From Macrostomum hystrix (taxonomy: Eukaryota > Platyhelminthes > Macrostomidae), in NCBI GenBank assembly GCA_950097015.1, contig CATNEN010000034.1, positions 5,033,501-5,097,500 of the forward strand: DNA of 64,000 nucleotides. Reading direction: 5' to 3'. The position numbers and the translations under genes were made by a program. Below are positions 11,533 through 20,792 of the stretch, in pieces (position 1 is the first letter of the stretch; the number at the start of each line of letters is the position of its first letter). The notes beneath the pieces were generated by a model. That model saw only the letters and a list, made by a program, of their open reading frames with translations. It was not told the origin of the DNA and made no database searches.

Positions 11533-11815
11533 AATGAAATCTATTTTTAGAAACACTGTCCAGCAGAACCCATCCGAAATCTATTTTTAGAAACACTGTC
11601 TAGCAGAACCCACCCGAAATCTATTTTTAGAAACACTATCCAGCAGAACCCACCCGAAATCTATTTTTAGAAACACTGTCCAGCAGAACCTATCGAAAAT
11701 CTAATTTTAGAAACACTGTTCAGTATAACTGATTTGAAATCTATTTTTAGAAAAATTCCCAGCAAACCGATCAGAAATCTATTTTTAGAAAAGCACCAGC
11801 GGAACCTATCAGAAA
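11533..11815. repeat. 40-bp tandem array carrying TCTATTTTTAG
   Basis: Seven copies of a 40-bp unit; core GAAATCTATTTTTAGAAACA followed by CTGTCCAGCAGAACC. The last three copies are more diverged. Each unit contains TCTATTTTTAG, which looks like a 3' splice site and also fits the MEF2 consensus CTATTTTTAG. The same family occurs in inverted orientation inside RABEPK intron 2, where it supplies a real splice acceptor. Confidence 0.93.
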
Positions 11816-12934
11816 TGATTAAATGATCAGCTAGTTAAAATTTTATTGACATATTTAATCTGCGCTAAATATTTCATGCTAAACAAAAATTTACTTTCAT
11901 TGGCTGAAAAAATCTTTCGAACTATATCGCGGAATGCTTTACAAGTATGTGGATGTAAAATTCGCTTTTTATTGCTAATCAAGTTTAAATTTTTATGTCT
12001 TAGTATAAATTTTGGTCCCTATGACTGGAAGTGGTCTTGCTTAAAGTCATCTATTCAAATTAAAATATTGCTTGGCGCCAAATACACTATTTAGATTGTA
12101 ATAAAAATCTGTGATAAATTAACTACGAGTAAAACAACTATCAAGATATAAAAGCATGTCACTTTCTAGATCCTCAGTTACGATTCTCAGGAATAAAAAA
12201 GGGGTGGACAAGCGACTCAAATGGAGATTTTCGCTATTCACATTCGCTACTTTATTAAAAATAAAAAAGAGGGTGTGATTGAATCTTGCGTCCTGATTAA
12301 AAAAAGCCGATCTCAACAGCTGTCCTTTTTAGACAGAGACAGACAGACTGATATTTCCCTTCTGTCTTATTCGGGTGCTCAAGCACCGTATTAAGCCAGC
12401 ATCTAACACGAGTTTTATTGAGGTAGAAACAGCAGGAAAGCAGCAGACTGTTCGGATTGAGGCAGGTGCCTTGCCGAATTAATTCTGCTAAATAAACTCT
12501 GCGCTCGTGTCCAAGCCATCCTTCTAACTGGGATAATGAAGGAAAAGTCTAGGGAGCCGTGGCTTTTGTACGAAAACAGAAGACAAAAATCTTCGCCTAT
12601 TCAAACTCACCGCCTTATCTCCAGGGGGTAAGACTGGTTGTGCCCGGAAATGGGACTGCCGAACAGCCGACCTCACTAGAGGGTAGGGCAGTACTGCCCC
12701 TTTTTTCGTCCTACTTCGTATACCCGTGCCACAGAGCAGCTCGGAACTCGACTGCTACAACTGCCATGCTTCTAGCGTAGCAGAATCTTTTCAAACCATT
12801 TTTTACAAGAATTGATTAAAACTGGCACGCGATCAACAATTGAACATTCTTTTCTACTGCAACAATAGCCTTAAAGCCAAACCCGAGAATAGAAAAAGAC
12901 TGAAGGACTGCAGACACTCGACATGGGAAGTTGT
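11816..12934. other. AT-rich spacer, no gene recognised
   Basis: Short frames at 11846-12094, 12119-12316 (minus) and 12559-12780 show no domain or codon bias. Nothing else identified. Confidence 0.45.
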
Positions 12935-14412
12935 CTTACAGGTGGCAATTTAAGGGACCATGACCTCCCACTGATGTTTCAAATGATCATTACCTCCCAC
13001 TGACTGATTTTCAAAGGATCATGACCTCCCACTGATGTTTCAAACGATCATGACCTCCCACTGATGTTTCAAATGATCATGACCTTCCACTGACTGATGT
13101 TTCAAAAGATCATGACCTCCCACTGATGTTTCAAAGGATCATGACCTCGCACTGACTGATGTTTCAAAAGATCATGACACCTCCCACTGATGTTTCAAAT
13201 GATCATGACCTCCCACTGATGTTTCAAATGATCATGACCTCCCACTGACTGATGTTACAAATGATCATGACCTTCCACTGACTGATGTTTCAAAAGATCA
13301 TGACACCTCCCACTGATGTTTCAAATGATCATGACCTCCCACTGACTGATGTTACAAATGATCATGACCTTCCACTGACTGATGTTTCAAAAGATCATGA
13401 CACCTCCCACTGATTTTTCAAATTATCATGACCTCCCACTGATGTTTCAAATGATCATGACATCCCACTGATGTTTCAAATGATCATGACATCCCACTGA
13501 TGTTTCAAATGATCATGACATCCCACTGATGTTTCAAATGATCATGACATCCCACTGATGTTTCAAATGATCAAGACATCCCACTGATGTTTCAAATGAT
13601 CATGACATCCCACTGATGTTTCAAATGATCATGACCTCCCACTGATGTTTCAAATGATCATGACATCCCACTGATGTTTCAAATGATCATGACCTCCCAC
13701 TGATGTTTCAAATGATCATGACATCCCACTGATGTTTCAAATGATCATGACATCCCACTGATGTTTCAAATGATCATGACATCCCACTGATGTTTCAAAT
13801 GATCATGACCTTCCACTGACTGATGTTTCAAAAGATCATGACACCTCCCACTGATTTTTCAAATTATCATGACCTCCCACTGATGTTTCAAATGATCATG
13901 ACATCCCACTGATGTTTCAAATGATCATGACATCCCACTGATGTTTCAAATGATCATGACATCCCACTGATGTTTCAAATGATCATGACATCCCACTGAT
14001 GTTTCAAATGATCAAGACATCCCACTGATGTTTCAAATGATCATGACATCCCACTGATGTTTCAAATGATCATGACATCCCACTGATGTTTCAAATGATC
14101 ATGACATCCCACTGATGTTTCAAATGATCATGACCTCCCACTGATGTTTCAAATGATCATGACATCCCACTGATGTTTCAAATGATCATGACATCCCACT
14201 GATGTTTCAAATGATCATGACATCCCACTGATGTTTCAAATGATCATGACATCCCACTGATGTTTCAAATGATCATGACATCCCACTGATGTTTCAAATG
14301 ATCATGACCTCCCACTGATGTTTCAAATGATCATGACATCCCACTGATGTTTCAAATGATCATGACATCCCACTGATGTTTCAAATGATCATGATCTTCC
14401 ATTGAAATTTCA
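12935..14412. repeat. 29-bp tandem array with ATGATCAT palindrome
   Basis: About 48 copies of a 29-bp unit, core TTTCAAATGATCATGACATC followed by CCACTGATG. The palindrome ATGATCAT contains a BclI-type TGATCA. Variants (CTGACTGATG insertion, GACACCTCCC, TTTTTCAAATTATC, and the single GATCAAGAC) recur in the same order. The ATCATGACCTTCC marker is at 13361 and 13802 and GATCAAGAC at about 13570 and 14011, so a 441-bp block has been tandemly duplicated. Confidence 0.96.
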
Positions 14413-15119
14413 GAATTCTTCAGTACAAAATTCGAATCAACTTTTCGTAAAATTTCTTCCAGATTCGGAAATTTCGATGAAAGTAAATAGAAGCACATTA
14501 GAAAAAATAGAGAATGTGTGAATCCAGATAAGAATTAGGCACACAGAGCAGAAAATATACACAGTGAAAGAAAAATATGAAGCCACATGAAGTCAATGAA
14601 GCCTTAGAAGCTATTTGATGTTTCGTAGTCCGGCCGGGGACCCATTTAAGGCAGCCTCGCTTGCACTTTAGCAGGCCATTCTAGGTCGAAGCCTATTTTT
14701 CACAAGACTTAAAACAAATTTTATACATCCAATAATTCTACGTACAAAAAGAATAACAAAATATGTTGATGCTATATTATGGCACATTTGCTATTTTAAA
14801 ACATTCTTTATTTTCAGTGGAAAACTATAAACGGGTGACACTAATCTTTTTCGCTTACTTGCAGTAGTATAACAAGGATCATAATAAAGTCAACAGCAAT
14901 AATTTTCTACTGCTAAAAGTGTCCGTGGACACTTTTCAAATTACAAACGCTTTTATTTTAAATTCGAACAATTTTTTCAGACAGGTGGATTAAAACAAAA
15001 TTTTTTTAATGGATTTTTAATCTACACATTTTGAATGAAATTTCCCCATGTCAGTTTTCATGACCGTTTCTTCCAATCCGTTTTTCCCCTTTACACAAAA
15101 AATGATTAACTTGGCCAGA
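14413..15119. other. 3' flank of RABEPK, AT-rich
   Basis: No other gene seen. On the minus strand AATAAA occurs at 14957-14952, about 160 nt downstream of the RABEPK stop codon, and could be its polyadenylation signal. Confidence 0.4.
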
Positions 15120-17861
15120 TCAGACATCACTAACAAGGCAGCGAATAGCCAGCGGATAGACCATTGTGTCATCGAATATGTTGCCCTCGGTATCCATGCC
15201 GCCGTTAATTAGCCAGCAGGTAACTAAATAGGCCGGCCTCGTTTGCTGCTGCTGCTTCTGCAACTCTGTAGCTGCTTGGTTGGCAGTAACCTCTTCTGTA
15301 GCTGCTTCTGAATCATCTGAAAAGGCGAAAACAATAGAAAGCTGTTTAAAATGACGATTACTAAAATCCTTACTAGCTACTTATGAGTAGCGTTAATAAG
15401 ATGCACTTACCTTGTCGCTTGTCGTCTAGCTTCTCTGAATTTCGTTCCAATCGGATCTCGATGTCGCACAGGCAGTAAGCAAAGTCAAGACGCGGCTGTG
15501 GCGGATCTCCCTGCACATTAATTCGGCTCCATTGATATGTTTCTAAAAATAGATTTTGGATTGTTCCGCTGTAATGTTTCTAAAAATAGATTTCGGATGC
15601 TTCCGCTGTACTTTAGCTTCTAAAAATAGATTTTCTATGCATCCAGCGTAATTTGCGAGCATGTTCTCGTTGGTTCTACAAGAATGTTTAACTCTATCTG
15701 GTGAAATTCTGCAAAATGCGCACGGATACGGGTGTTTAGTGACATTAAAATTATCGCAGCACAGCGGCACTAACCCAGGTCGCAGTCGTACAGGTCATTG
15801 AGGGCGCCGGCTTGTCCAAGGCCGCCAAACACGAACAGCCGCTGGCGCCAGACTATGGCCCCGTGGCCGGCTCTGGCGCAGGGAGCATCGGCGGAGTCGC
15901 CGCCAACCGTAGACCAGACCCGGCGCTGCAGATCGAACCGGTGCAGCGAATTGTAAAACTCGCCGCCGTGCATGCCGCCGTGAACCAGCAGCGCGGACTC
16001 TGTGACTACCACAGCGTGGCCCTGACGCGGCCCCGGCGGCGCCTCACTGTCGGCCTCGCTGACCTCGACAATCTCCCACCGACGCTCGACTAGGTTCAGC
16101 CGGTGGACGCGACGGTCTGACACGGCGTCGGCACCGGCCAGTCCGCCGGAGAACACGTACAGCTGGTCGGCGGAGCTGGCGGCGTCGCCGACGTGATAGG
16201 TTCTGGGACTCGGCGGCTCGCCAGTCAGAAGCGGACTGAGCGCCTTCCACTTACCCGCGGATCCGTCCGAGCGGACGTCAACGTAGACTACGTCGGACCG
16301 GTTTGTGTCGGCGCTGGCTCCGGCGAAGGCGTAGACTCGACGGGGACGCGACTCGCTGCGGAAGGCGGCGTGCTCGTAGCGGCCCAGCTGGGCAGGACCG
16401 TCAACCCGATCCCAGGCCAGGCTCTTCAGGCACAGCCTGCGAGTTTAGAGGATAGAAAGCAACTGGTAGCTAGGGGAAACCTGCCAGACGGCAGCAGAGT
16501 CTAACCAAGGCGGGACCACTAGAAGAAACATTAAAATGTAGATAAATATTTATTCAAAGCAGATCCAAAGCTGTTATTTAAATATATCTTATTTACATGT
16601 TGCTTCAACGAATATTAGAAAGCTTCATTCATGAATAATTGATCCTCATTTTATTTTTGTTTATTTATCATGAAGCACAATAGCAACCAATCGACAGGTT
16701 TTTGAATGAAAAAATCTATACGTAATTCTCGCAATACAATACACTCGTATGTTGGATTAAAAAGTTACTGTAAAATTGAGTTAGTCACTAGATATCTTTT
16801 GACTAGCCATATTTTGCTTCATGATAAATGAACGAAAATAGAATGAAGAATAAATTATTCATGCATGATATTTTGATTGCTTTTCGAAAAACAACTAATT
16901 GGCTTCCTGACATTTTTATTGTTTCACGAGTGTCGCGTCTATCAAGTGGATGCAGCTGTTGTTCTTACGTACGAGGAGGCTAAGGCAAACACACTCCGAT
17001 TTGACAAATCAACCGATATGAAAATAATGAGACTTTGACTCAGAAGCGTTTGATTTGACTACACTTCAGTACTCTTCAATCACATAACTCATCATTCATG
17101 ACATATTTTTTCTCACCTTGTCATACGGCTCGTATATTTCCTTTATATCATCTCTCTCCTCTGTCTAATCAATTTTTTTAATCAATCTCATACAAACCAT
17201 GCTTTGTCTCCCTTGTCTGATCTCCCATGTTGCATCTAATCAGTCCCATCTGTCATCTCTCATCTGTCTCATCTCTCCTGTCTCATCTCTCCTGTGTCTC
17301 ATCTCTCCTGTGTCTCATCTCTCCTCTGTCTCATCTCTCTTGTGTCTCATCTCTCCTCTGTCTCATCTCTCCTCTGTCTCATCTCTCTTGTGTCTCATCT
17401 CTCCTCTGTCTCATCTCTCCTGTGTCTCATCTCTCCTGTGTCTCATCTCTCCTCTGTCTCATCTCTCTTGTGTCTCATCTCTCCTCTGTCTCATCTCTCC
17501 TCTGTCTCATCTCTCTTGTGTCTCATCTCTCCTGTGTCTCATCTCTCCTCTGTCTCATCTCTCCTGTGTCTTATCTCTCCTGTGCCTCATCTCTCATCTG
17601 TCTCATCTCTCCTGTGTCTCATCTCTCCTCAGTCTAATCTATTTCATTATTAGCTTTTCAGTTCGCAGGTTCTCACCTGTAGTGCTCGGCAAAGGTGCCA
17701 TCCGGATTCGCTCCGCCAACCACCAGCACCTGGCTGGCCGGCCGAACAAACGTGGCCGAGTGGCCAACTCGCATTGATGGCGAGTCGCCAACGCCGGACA
17801 GGACGTACCACATGCCCTCCTTGGGCAGCGAGTTGAGCTCCAGAATCGGATTGAGTTCCAT
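15120..17861 (-). CDS. RABEPK: Rab9 effector protein with kelch motifs (p40 homologue)
   Basis: Four minus-strand exons (17861-17677, 16436-15775, 15542-15411, 15316-15120) splice in frame to 391 residues; human RABEPK is about 372. Introns start GTGAGA, GTTAGT, GTAAGT and end CGCAG, TTTAG, TTCAG. The N-terminus has the family's GDSPSMRVGHSA and VVGGANPDGTF. Exon 2 carries kelch blades with LGRYEHAAF, PPSPRTYHV, QLYVFSGG, PPGPRQGHAVV, LLVHGGMHGGEFYNSLHRFD and LFVFGGLGQAGALNDLYD. The C-terminal exon closes the propeller with NGGMDTEGNIFDDT. In mammals the protein binds Rab9-GTP and aids mannose-6-phosphate-receptor return from endosomes to the trans-Golgi; that role is inferred here. Intron 1 holds a 16-bp array. 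The exon 3 acceptor lies in a tandem repeat. The ATG is 11 nt downstream of an acceptor (TTTGAACAG) and 65 nt from the stop of the upstream gene, which suggests an operon. Confidence 0.94.
15540..15652 (-). repeat. Three-copy repeat in RABEPK intron 2; the last copy provides the splice acceptor
   Basis: Read on the minus strand, three units of about 38 bp each contain ATCTATTTTTAG followed by AA. They belong to the same family as the array at 11533-11815 (shared cores AATCTATTTTTAGAAAC and CAGCGGAA/CAGCAGAA). The last TTTTTAG, ending at 15543, is the acceptor of exon 3: only this junction keeps the frame and gives a kelch-like ETYQWSRINVQGDPPQPRLD. The upstream copies are decoy acceptors. Confidence 0.85.
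17222..17640. repeat. 16-bp tandem array in RABEPK intron 1
   Basis: About 26 copies of TCTCATCTCTCCTGTG with CTCTG and CTTGTG variants. It lies inside the 1240-nt first intron of RABEPK, close to its 5' end in transcript sense. On the sense strand the units are purine-rich (CACAGGAGAGATGAGA). Confidence 0.93.
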
Positions 17862-17926
17862 ATTGGCACTAGCTGTTCAAATAGCCAAGTAAACAATGTC
17901 TATTAATGATAGTCGTCAAAGCTCAG
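17862..17926 (-). promoter_or_regulatory. Intercistronic region with candidate SL acceptor
   Basis: Between the stop of the CaaX protein and the RABEPK ATG there are only 65 nt. They contain TTTGAACAG, a 3' splice site at 17873, leaving 11 nt of leader. This spacing is typical of trans-spliced operons in flatworms and nematodes. No AATAAA is present in the gap. Confidence 0.6.
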
Positions 17927-18280
17927 TCACATCAGGGCGCACACTTTCGACGGCTCAGCTGTCAGATTCGGGTTGCTCGAATCCCGCGATCGTCGCCTAG
18001 TGATCTTGGAAACTGCGGCAGCCGAAGCGATTACTGGCAGGTTGCCAAAGCTCGAATAGTGCTGAATGCGCGATGAGCTGCCTAACTGCAGATAGCTCTT
18101 CGAGGCTGACAGGCCGATATACTTTGAACTAGTTGACAAGCCCTGGAACACGCACTGAGCAGTGTCTCTGTAACGCTCTCGGATTTGCTGTTGAATCTCT
18201 TCTGGCAGGTCTGGCAGCGACTCGACCTGCTCTGGCAATATGTCTGGGGAAGCTGGCCTAATCCGACCCTTTTTGCTCAT
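17927..18280 (-). CDS. Small protein with C-terminal CaaX motif (CALM), unknown function
   Basis: An uninterrupted 117-codon frame, not recognised as any family. The first third is acidic and probably helical (DILPEQVESLPDLPEEIQQQ), the middle is Ser-rich, and a basic patch (KITRRRSRD) precedes the C-terminus. It ends SKVCALM: CALM fits a CaaX box, and terminal Met favours farnesylation, as in B-type lamins (CAIM). No transmembrane segment or signal peptide is evident. A stop codon lies immediately before the ATG, and a strong 3' splice site (TTTTTCCAG) ends 10 nt upstream, as for a trans-spliced or 5'-UTR-spliced message. RABEPK starts 65 nt downstream on the same strand with its own acceptor, so the pair looks like an operon. 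If co-expressed with a Rab9 effector, a membrane-trafficking role is possible, but this rests only on position and tail. Confidence 0.7.
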   Translation of the reverse strand: MSKKGRIRPASPDILPEQVESLPDLPEEIQQQIRERYRDTAQCVFQGLSTSSKYIGLSASKSYLQLGSSSRIQHYSSFGNLPVIASAAAVSKITRRRSRDSSNPNLTAEPSKVCALM

Positions 18281-18767
18281 TCAGCATCCTCTGGAAAAAT
18301 GCATTTAGTCAGATGTTAATCGCAGCGATAATACCAACATCGTTTTCAGTATCGTCGAAGGAGCCTTTTGAAACTTTGAAGTTTTCCTCGAGAAAGAAGA
18401 CAATTTGTGAATACTTTTTTAATTTCAAATATTCAAAAAATATTTGATAAACCATAAAAACTTCATCAAATATACATATAAAGCAGACTTTTTGGAGAAT
18501 GTGTATGGAGCTTTCGTATTGTATAAAGCAGGACGAAAAAATCGGCAAGTTAAAAGGTAGGCCTACCAACATGAATATAATATTTTTAACCTTGGATTAT
18601 TTCGATTCATGCAAATAATTCCTGTATTTTCAGAACAGTAACTGTGGGTTCGTTTTTTTATTATTTATACAAGAACTTCAAAAGCAACACTTTAAAAGCA
18701 CTCTAGAAGCACAATCAGAAACAATAACACTATTTAATAAAAACTAAAAGCTTGCTTTTAAACTTAC

Positions 18768-18876
18768 ATGACTTCAGTCAGCTTTACAATCTTTGTAAAA
18801 GTTCCGACGTTGTTCGTTATGTGGCGAGGAGCAGTAGTGAAGTGAATCCTAAATTTAACAAACGACGAAACGAGAT
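18768..18876 (-). other. Candidate 5' non-coding exon of the operon
   Basis: On the minus strand a good acceptor (TTTCTTTCCTAG) precedes 109 nt that end in a strong donor (CAT then GTAAGT). One frame is open through it but has no ATG, and joined to the next acceptor at 18290 it ends within three codons. It is best read as a spliced leader-region exon of the CaaX/RABEPK unit. It might instead be the end of another coding exon. Confidence 0.3.
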
Positions 18877-19627
18877 CTAGGAAAGAAAGACCAACCAAAA
18901 GCTACTGATTTTTCTAAATATAAAGCAGCCCTTAGAAATATTGACAGTTAGGAACCACTTAACTTGACAATAATTAAAAAAATCAATACTGGACTCTTCA
19001 GTTTCACAAGAATGGAGAAAAAGACTAATAGTAATATAAATGATTTTGGTATCTCATGTTTGGAATTTATAATAGAAGCATATTATTCATCGTATAAATA
19101 TAAGAAAAAAGAAAATAATAATATTTAAAAAGTTTTAAGACGCACTAGTGCACAATGGTACGAAATTAAGCGATATGTTTAAGTTTAGATAAATACACGT
19201 TGTTAAATGCTTTATTGCATTTCCAGGAACTAGTCTTTTCTCCGGTGATTTAATTTACTTATTTAAATAAAAACATGTATAAAAACAACAATAATAAACA
19301 TTTAAATATACTGTCTTGCGCACCTCAACGGGGCAGCAATATAATGGCAAGATTAGAAGCTGCTCAAACTAGGCTACTATGCTATCTTATGACAGACCTT
19401 TACAGTTGTTATATATTATTACAGTACTGAAGCCTATATCGATATATGACACTGTGACTTTATGACATTATGACTTTAAATATCGCTAAATTGTATCATA
19501 TTTTTTCTATCCTACATATTTCAATCTCTAGTTAAAATGTGTTCAACTTTCGCCAAATGCAATTCCATATGCTATTCTGCACATTTAGTATGGGCCAAGG
19601 AAGGAAGACCAGCTGCCTTTTGTGAAT
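18877..19627. other. AT-rich spacer, no gene recognised
   Basis: Very AT-rich DNA with frequent stops on both strands. It may include the promoter of the minus-strand operon, but I see no clear TATA/CCAAT pair. Confidence 0.4.
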
Positions 19628-20067
19628 GGTAGTTGTTATTTGTCCGGTTAACCGGACAAATAGCCATTTGGTTATTCGTCCGGTTAACCGAGGTTGTAGG
19701 GGCTGTAGCGCTACCACAAGAACCTCTATCATTTGTAAGATAAAATAATTAACAAGCTGCAAAAGGACAGTCATTCAGATTTGAAGTTTGTGTCTCAAAT
19801 TATTTTCGCTTATCAGCTAATTAAAAAAATTAAAACCTTTTCCAGAAATTCGGTTGTTTCAGGGACTAACTTAGTTCAAGGGTATAGTTTGGTCTTTGTG
19901 AGGTCAAGACTCAAGATGGCTATTAGCAGGGCAAGAGTGGTCTTTGGGAGGATCGTTGCTCCTGCTCATTGAAAGGGGAGAAATTAAGTTTTTGGGTGGT
20001 TAACCGGTTAACCGGACGAATAACCAAATGGCTATTTGTCCGGTTAACCGGACAAATAACAACTACC
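19628..20067. mobile_element. 440-bp MITE-like element with 63-bp perfect TIRs and 9-bp target duplication
   Basis: The left terminus 19628-19690 and the right terminus 20005-20067 are exact reverse complements over 63 bp, beginning GGTAGTTGTTATTTGTCCGG. The element is flanked by TTTGTGAAT on both sides (19619-19627 and 20068-20076), a perfect 9-bp target-site duplication. Each terminal repeat also contains the palindrome CCGGTTAACCGG, so it could fold back within itself. The 314-bp interior encodes no transposase; the 63-codon frame at 19781-19972 has no resemblance to one. Long TIRs with a 9-bp duplication are typical of Mutator-like (MULE) elements. hAT elements give 8 bp and are the main alternative. 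Both ends are intact, so insertion is likely recent. Confidence 0.93.
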
Positions 20068-20549
20068 TTTGTGAATATTGTATTGCTACTCTAAAATTAA
20101 AACTAGTATTTAATCTAGTAAAACTAGTAATCTTGTTAAACTTGTAAAACTAACAAGCAGAATACTGTACCGAATAGCATGTGGTGAAAGTTTAGCACAT
20201 TTGTTGTACAAAAATAGGCCTAGCTGAGTTGAAAAATAATCTAGACTTGACTCAACATAACAATTAAGTATACTATTTTACATCTAGTAATGCAGTTATT
20301 ATAGCTCTATTTACATATAGTGGGCAGTGAAGCCAGGGGGCACTTGACAATGACACCTACAAGTAAATTATTTTTATAAAGAGTTTAATTTGACATGACT
20401 TGTATCAGTGACTAATTCTTTGGACATTTATTGGTTTTTGTTTGAGAATTATAAAATTATTATTAAGTCAGTTATTAAGGCAGAACCACTGAAATTCCTC
20501 TTGTTCCTGAAGTTCACTTTATTTTCCTTTGATATGCCAGCATGTTTGG

Positions 20550-20792
20550 CTAGTAAAGAAGAATGATGAAGGAGTGAGGAGAAAGTGAGTATATAAAGAT
20601 TAGAGATTTACAGTATGGAATGTAATCTATGTGGACTCCAAGTTTTAGACATTGCTTATCAGGAAGACACTTTTGATGCACCCATCGATCACATACATCA
20701 CATAGAAGCTCAATGTGCTGTTTGCAAACTCGCAATGTACAAAGTGGAAAATTCTCTTGGATCACTTGACACTTGATATCTTGACTATTCAA
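20550..20792 (-). pseudogene. Degenerate PHD-like zinc-binding reading frame, possible transposon relic
   Basis: The 80-codon frame includes LLCDVCDRWVHQKCLP, which fits the C-x2-C...W-x-H-x2-C half of a PHD finger of the type that precedes reverse transcriptases in many invertebrate retroelements. The first cysteine pair is abnormal (CTLRVC, spacing four). No reverse transcriptase, integrase or other domain is seen nearby. The surrounding 20.1-23.0 kb is AT-rich and different from the GC-rich host exons. It could also be a broken host exon. Confidence 0.3.

Noticed and set aside
11533-14412. Regular repeats considered as a CRISPR array.
   Set aside because: Units are directly abutting tandem copies without unique spacers, in a eukaryotic context with no cas genes.
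15812-16504. Plus-strand frames opposite RABEPK exon 2.
   Set aside because: Shadow frames; the minus strand has the kelch motifs and consistent splice sites.
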